A stretch of 6,530 nucleotides of DNA from the NCBI GenBank assembly GCA_013696835.1, contig JACCXV010000175.1:1-6530 (forward strand). Direction: 5' to 3'. The notes under the pieces are model-generated. The model was not told where the DNA came from. It worked only from the letters and a program-made list of their open reading frames with translations, and ran no database searches. Of this stretch, positions 5,330-6,530 are shown piece after piece; within the stretch, counting starts at the first letter, position 1; every line of letters starts with the position of its first letter. This DNA is from Gemmatimonadota bacterium (GTDB lineage Bacteria > Gemmatimonadota > Gemmatimonadetes > JACCXV01). Both the position numbers and the translations under genes were made by a program.

Positions 5330-6530
5330 GCTGAGTCTCGTGCTGTTCCTGCCGCTCGCTGGGGCGCTGCTCATCCTGCTGATGCCGTCGCGCGACGCGC
5401 TCGCGATCCGGCGGGTGGCGCTGGGCACGACGCTCCTCGACTTCGCCTGCTCGCTTCCGCTCTTCTTTCTCTGGCGTGATGGCGCGGGCACGGGCTTGGC
5501 GGCGCAGATGCAATTCATCGAGCGGCGCGCCTGGATCGAGCCCTTCGGGATCGCCTATCACGTGGGGATCGACGGGATCAGCCTGCTGCTCGTGCTGCTC
5601 TCCACGTTCCTGATGCCGATCGCCGTGCTCGCCTCGTGGACGTACATCCAGAAGCGCGTCAAGGAGTACCACGTCCTGCTGCTGCTTCTCGGCACCGGGA
5701 TGCTGGGCGTCTTCGTCGCTTTGGACCTGTTCTTCTTCTACGTGTTCTGGGAGCTGATGCTGATCCCGATGTACTTCATCATCGGGATCTGGGGCGGGCG
5801 GGAGCGCATCTACGCCTCGGTCAAGTTCTTCCTGTACACCTTCGTCGGCAGCCTGCTGATGCTGGTGGCGATCCTCGCCTACTACTTCCACGTGCGGGCG
5901 CAGACGGGCGTCTACACGTACTCGCTCCTGGACTGGTACCAGGTTTCTCTGCCGCCCGACCTGCAGGCGCTCCTGTTCCTGGCGTTCTTCCTCGCGTTTT
6001 CGATCAAGGTCCCGATGTTCCCGTTCCACACCTGGCTGCCCGATGCGCACGTTCAGGCGCCTACCGCGGGCAGCGTCCTGCTGGCGGCCGTGCTGCTGAA
6101 GATGGGCACGTACGGCTTCCTGCGGTTCGCGATGCCCCTCTTCCCGGATGCCGTGCATCGCTTCCTGCCATGGCTGATCGGCCTCTCGATCGTGAGCATC
6201 CTCTACGGCGCGATGGTCGCGACGGTGCAGCCCAACGTGAAGAAGCTGGTCGCGTACTCGAGCGTGTCGCACCTCGGGTTCGTGACGCTCGGGCTCTTCG
6301 TGCTCAACGCGCAGGGGGTTTCGGGGAGCGTGCTCCAGATGGTCAACCACGGCTTGTCGACGGGGGCGCTCTTCCTGCTCGTCGGCATGCTCTACGACAG
6401 GCGGCACACCTACGAGATCGATGCCTTCGGGGGCCTGGCCAAGGTGATGCCGGTCTTCGGCGTGTTCCTGATGCTCGTGACGCTCTCGTCCATCGGCCTG
6501 CCGGGGCTGAACGGCTTCGTTGGGGAGTTC
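5319..6530 (+). CDS. nuoM: NADH-quinone oxidoreductase subunit M (3' end outside window)
   Basis: This is the first 404 codons of NuoM, the middle antiporter-like subunit of the complex I membrane arm. The frame stays open to the last base. The family's proton-path residues are visible: E145 in YVFWELMLIPMYFIIG, K230 in FSIKVPMFPFHTWLPDAH, K261 in LLKMGTYGFLRF, and H344 in MVNHGLSTGALFLLVG. The KKLVAYSSVSHLGFV segment (308-322) and the SSIGLPGLNGFVGEF end (390-404) are typical NuoM helix 12 context. Family members run to about 500 aa, so roughly 100 residues are missing. The preferred start is ATG 5319, giving MIPWLSLVLFLPLAGALL. An in-frame GTG at 5307 would add four residues (VSPS), and a TGA at 5286 blocks anything further upstream. 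No Shine-Dalgarno is visible before either start; the upstream bases are pyrimidine-rich, so translation probably depends on ribosomes arriving from nuoL. nuoN would be expected next. Confidence 0.95.
   Translation, partial: MIPWLSLVLFLPLAGALLILLMPSRDALAIRRVALGTTLLDFACSLPLFFLWRDGAGTGLAAQMQFIERRAWIEPFGIAYHVGIDGISLLLVLLSTFLMPIAVLASWTYIQKRVKEYHVLLLLLGTGMLGVFVALDLFFFYVFWELMLIPMYFIIGIWGGRERIYASVKFFLYTFVGSLLMLVAILAYYFHVRAQTGVYTYSLLDWYQVSLPPDLQALLFLAFFLAFSIKVPMFPFHTWLPDAHVQAPTAGSVLLAAVLLKMGTYGFLRFAMPLFPDAVHRFLPWLIGLSIVSILYGAMVATVQPNVKKLVAYSSVSHLGFVTLGLFVLNAQGVSGSVLQMVNHGLSTGALFLLVGMLYDRRHTYEIDAFGGLAKVMPVFGVFLMLVTLSSIGLPGLNGFVGEF

Noticed and set aside
5199..6407. A 402-codon minus-strand open frame opposite nuoM.
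   Set aside because: It has the same codon-register artefact, and its product is low-complexity Arg/Glu/Gln/His-rich.
1..6530. A hidden novel system such as defence genes, a mobile element, CRISPR or a non-coding RNA.
   Set aside because: The window is filled by seven contiguous nuo genes with intact signature residues and gaps of at most about 30 nt. There is no room for, or sign of, another system.

Overview
The window is a GC-rich, densely packed piece of a bacterial nuo operon, which encodes the proton-pumping NADH:quinone oxidoreductase (respiratory complex I). All genes are on the + strand, in the canonical order nuoG (3' end only), nuoH, nuoI, nuoJ, nuoK, nuoL, nuoM (5' part only). 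Every base is coding except gaps of 2, 6 and about 30 nt. No RNA gene, mobile element, CRISPR array, promoter or terminator was seen.

Layout: 1-780 is the C-terminal part of NuoG, the large Fe-S/molybdopterin-fold subunit of the peripheral arm. 780-1889 is NuoH, the membrane subunit at the quinone site. 1886-2485 is NuoI, the 2x[4Fe-4S] subunit that carries clusters N6a and N6b. 2488-3018 is NuoJ and 3018-3320 is NuoK, the small membrane subunits. 3327-5288 is NuoL, the distal antiporter-like subunit with the lateral helix. From 5319 (or 5307) to the window edge is NuoM, a second antiporter-like subunit. The subunits assemble into one enzyme: electrons from NADH pass through the NuoG and NuoI clusters to quinone at NuoH/NuoI, and the redox energy drives proton transfer through NuoH, J, K, L and M. 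The charged residues expected for proton transfer are present in K, L and M, so the genes look functional.

Organism: the base composition is very GC-rich. NuoI has a CPADCIFI / GEHPDP style that I associate with the Myxococcota, Gemmatimonadota, Acidobacteriota and 'Eisenbacteria' type of complex I. The phylum cannot be fixed from this window, and this placement is memory-based inference.

This is an ordinary housekeeping operon, and I see no undescribed system in it. The one non-trivial structure is the nuoL-nuoM junction. It is built of imperfect 11-bp tandem repeats, each beginning with a start codon, which form a relay of overlapping stop/start codons between the two genes. Long open frames on the opposite strand and in the +2 frame are composition artefacts.
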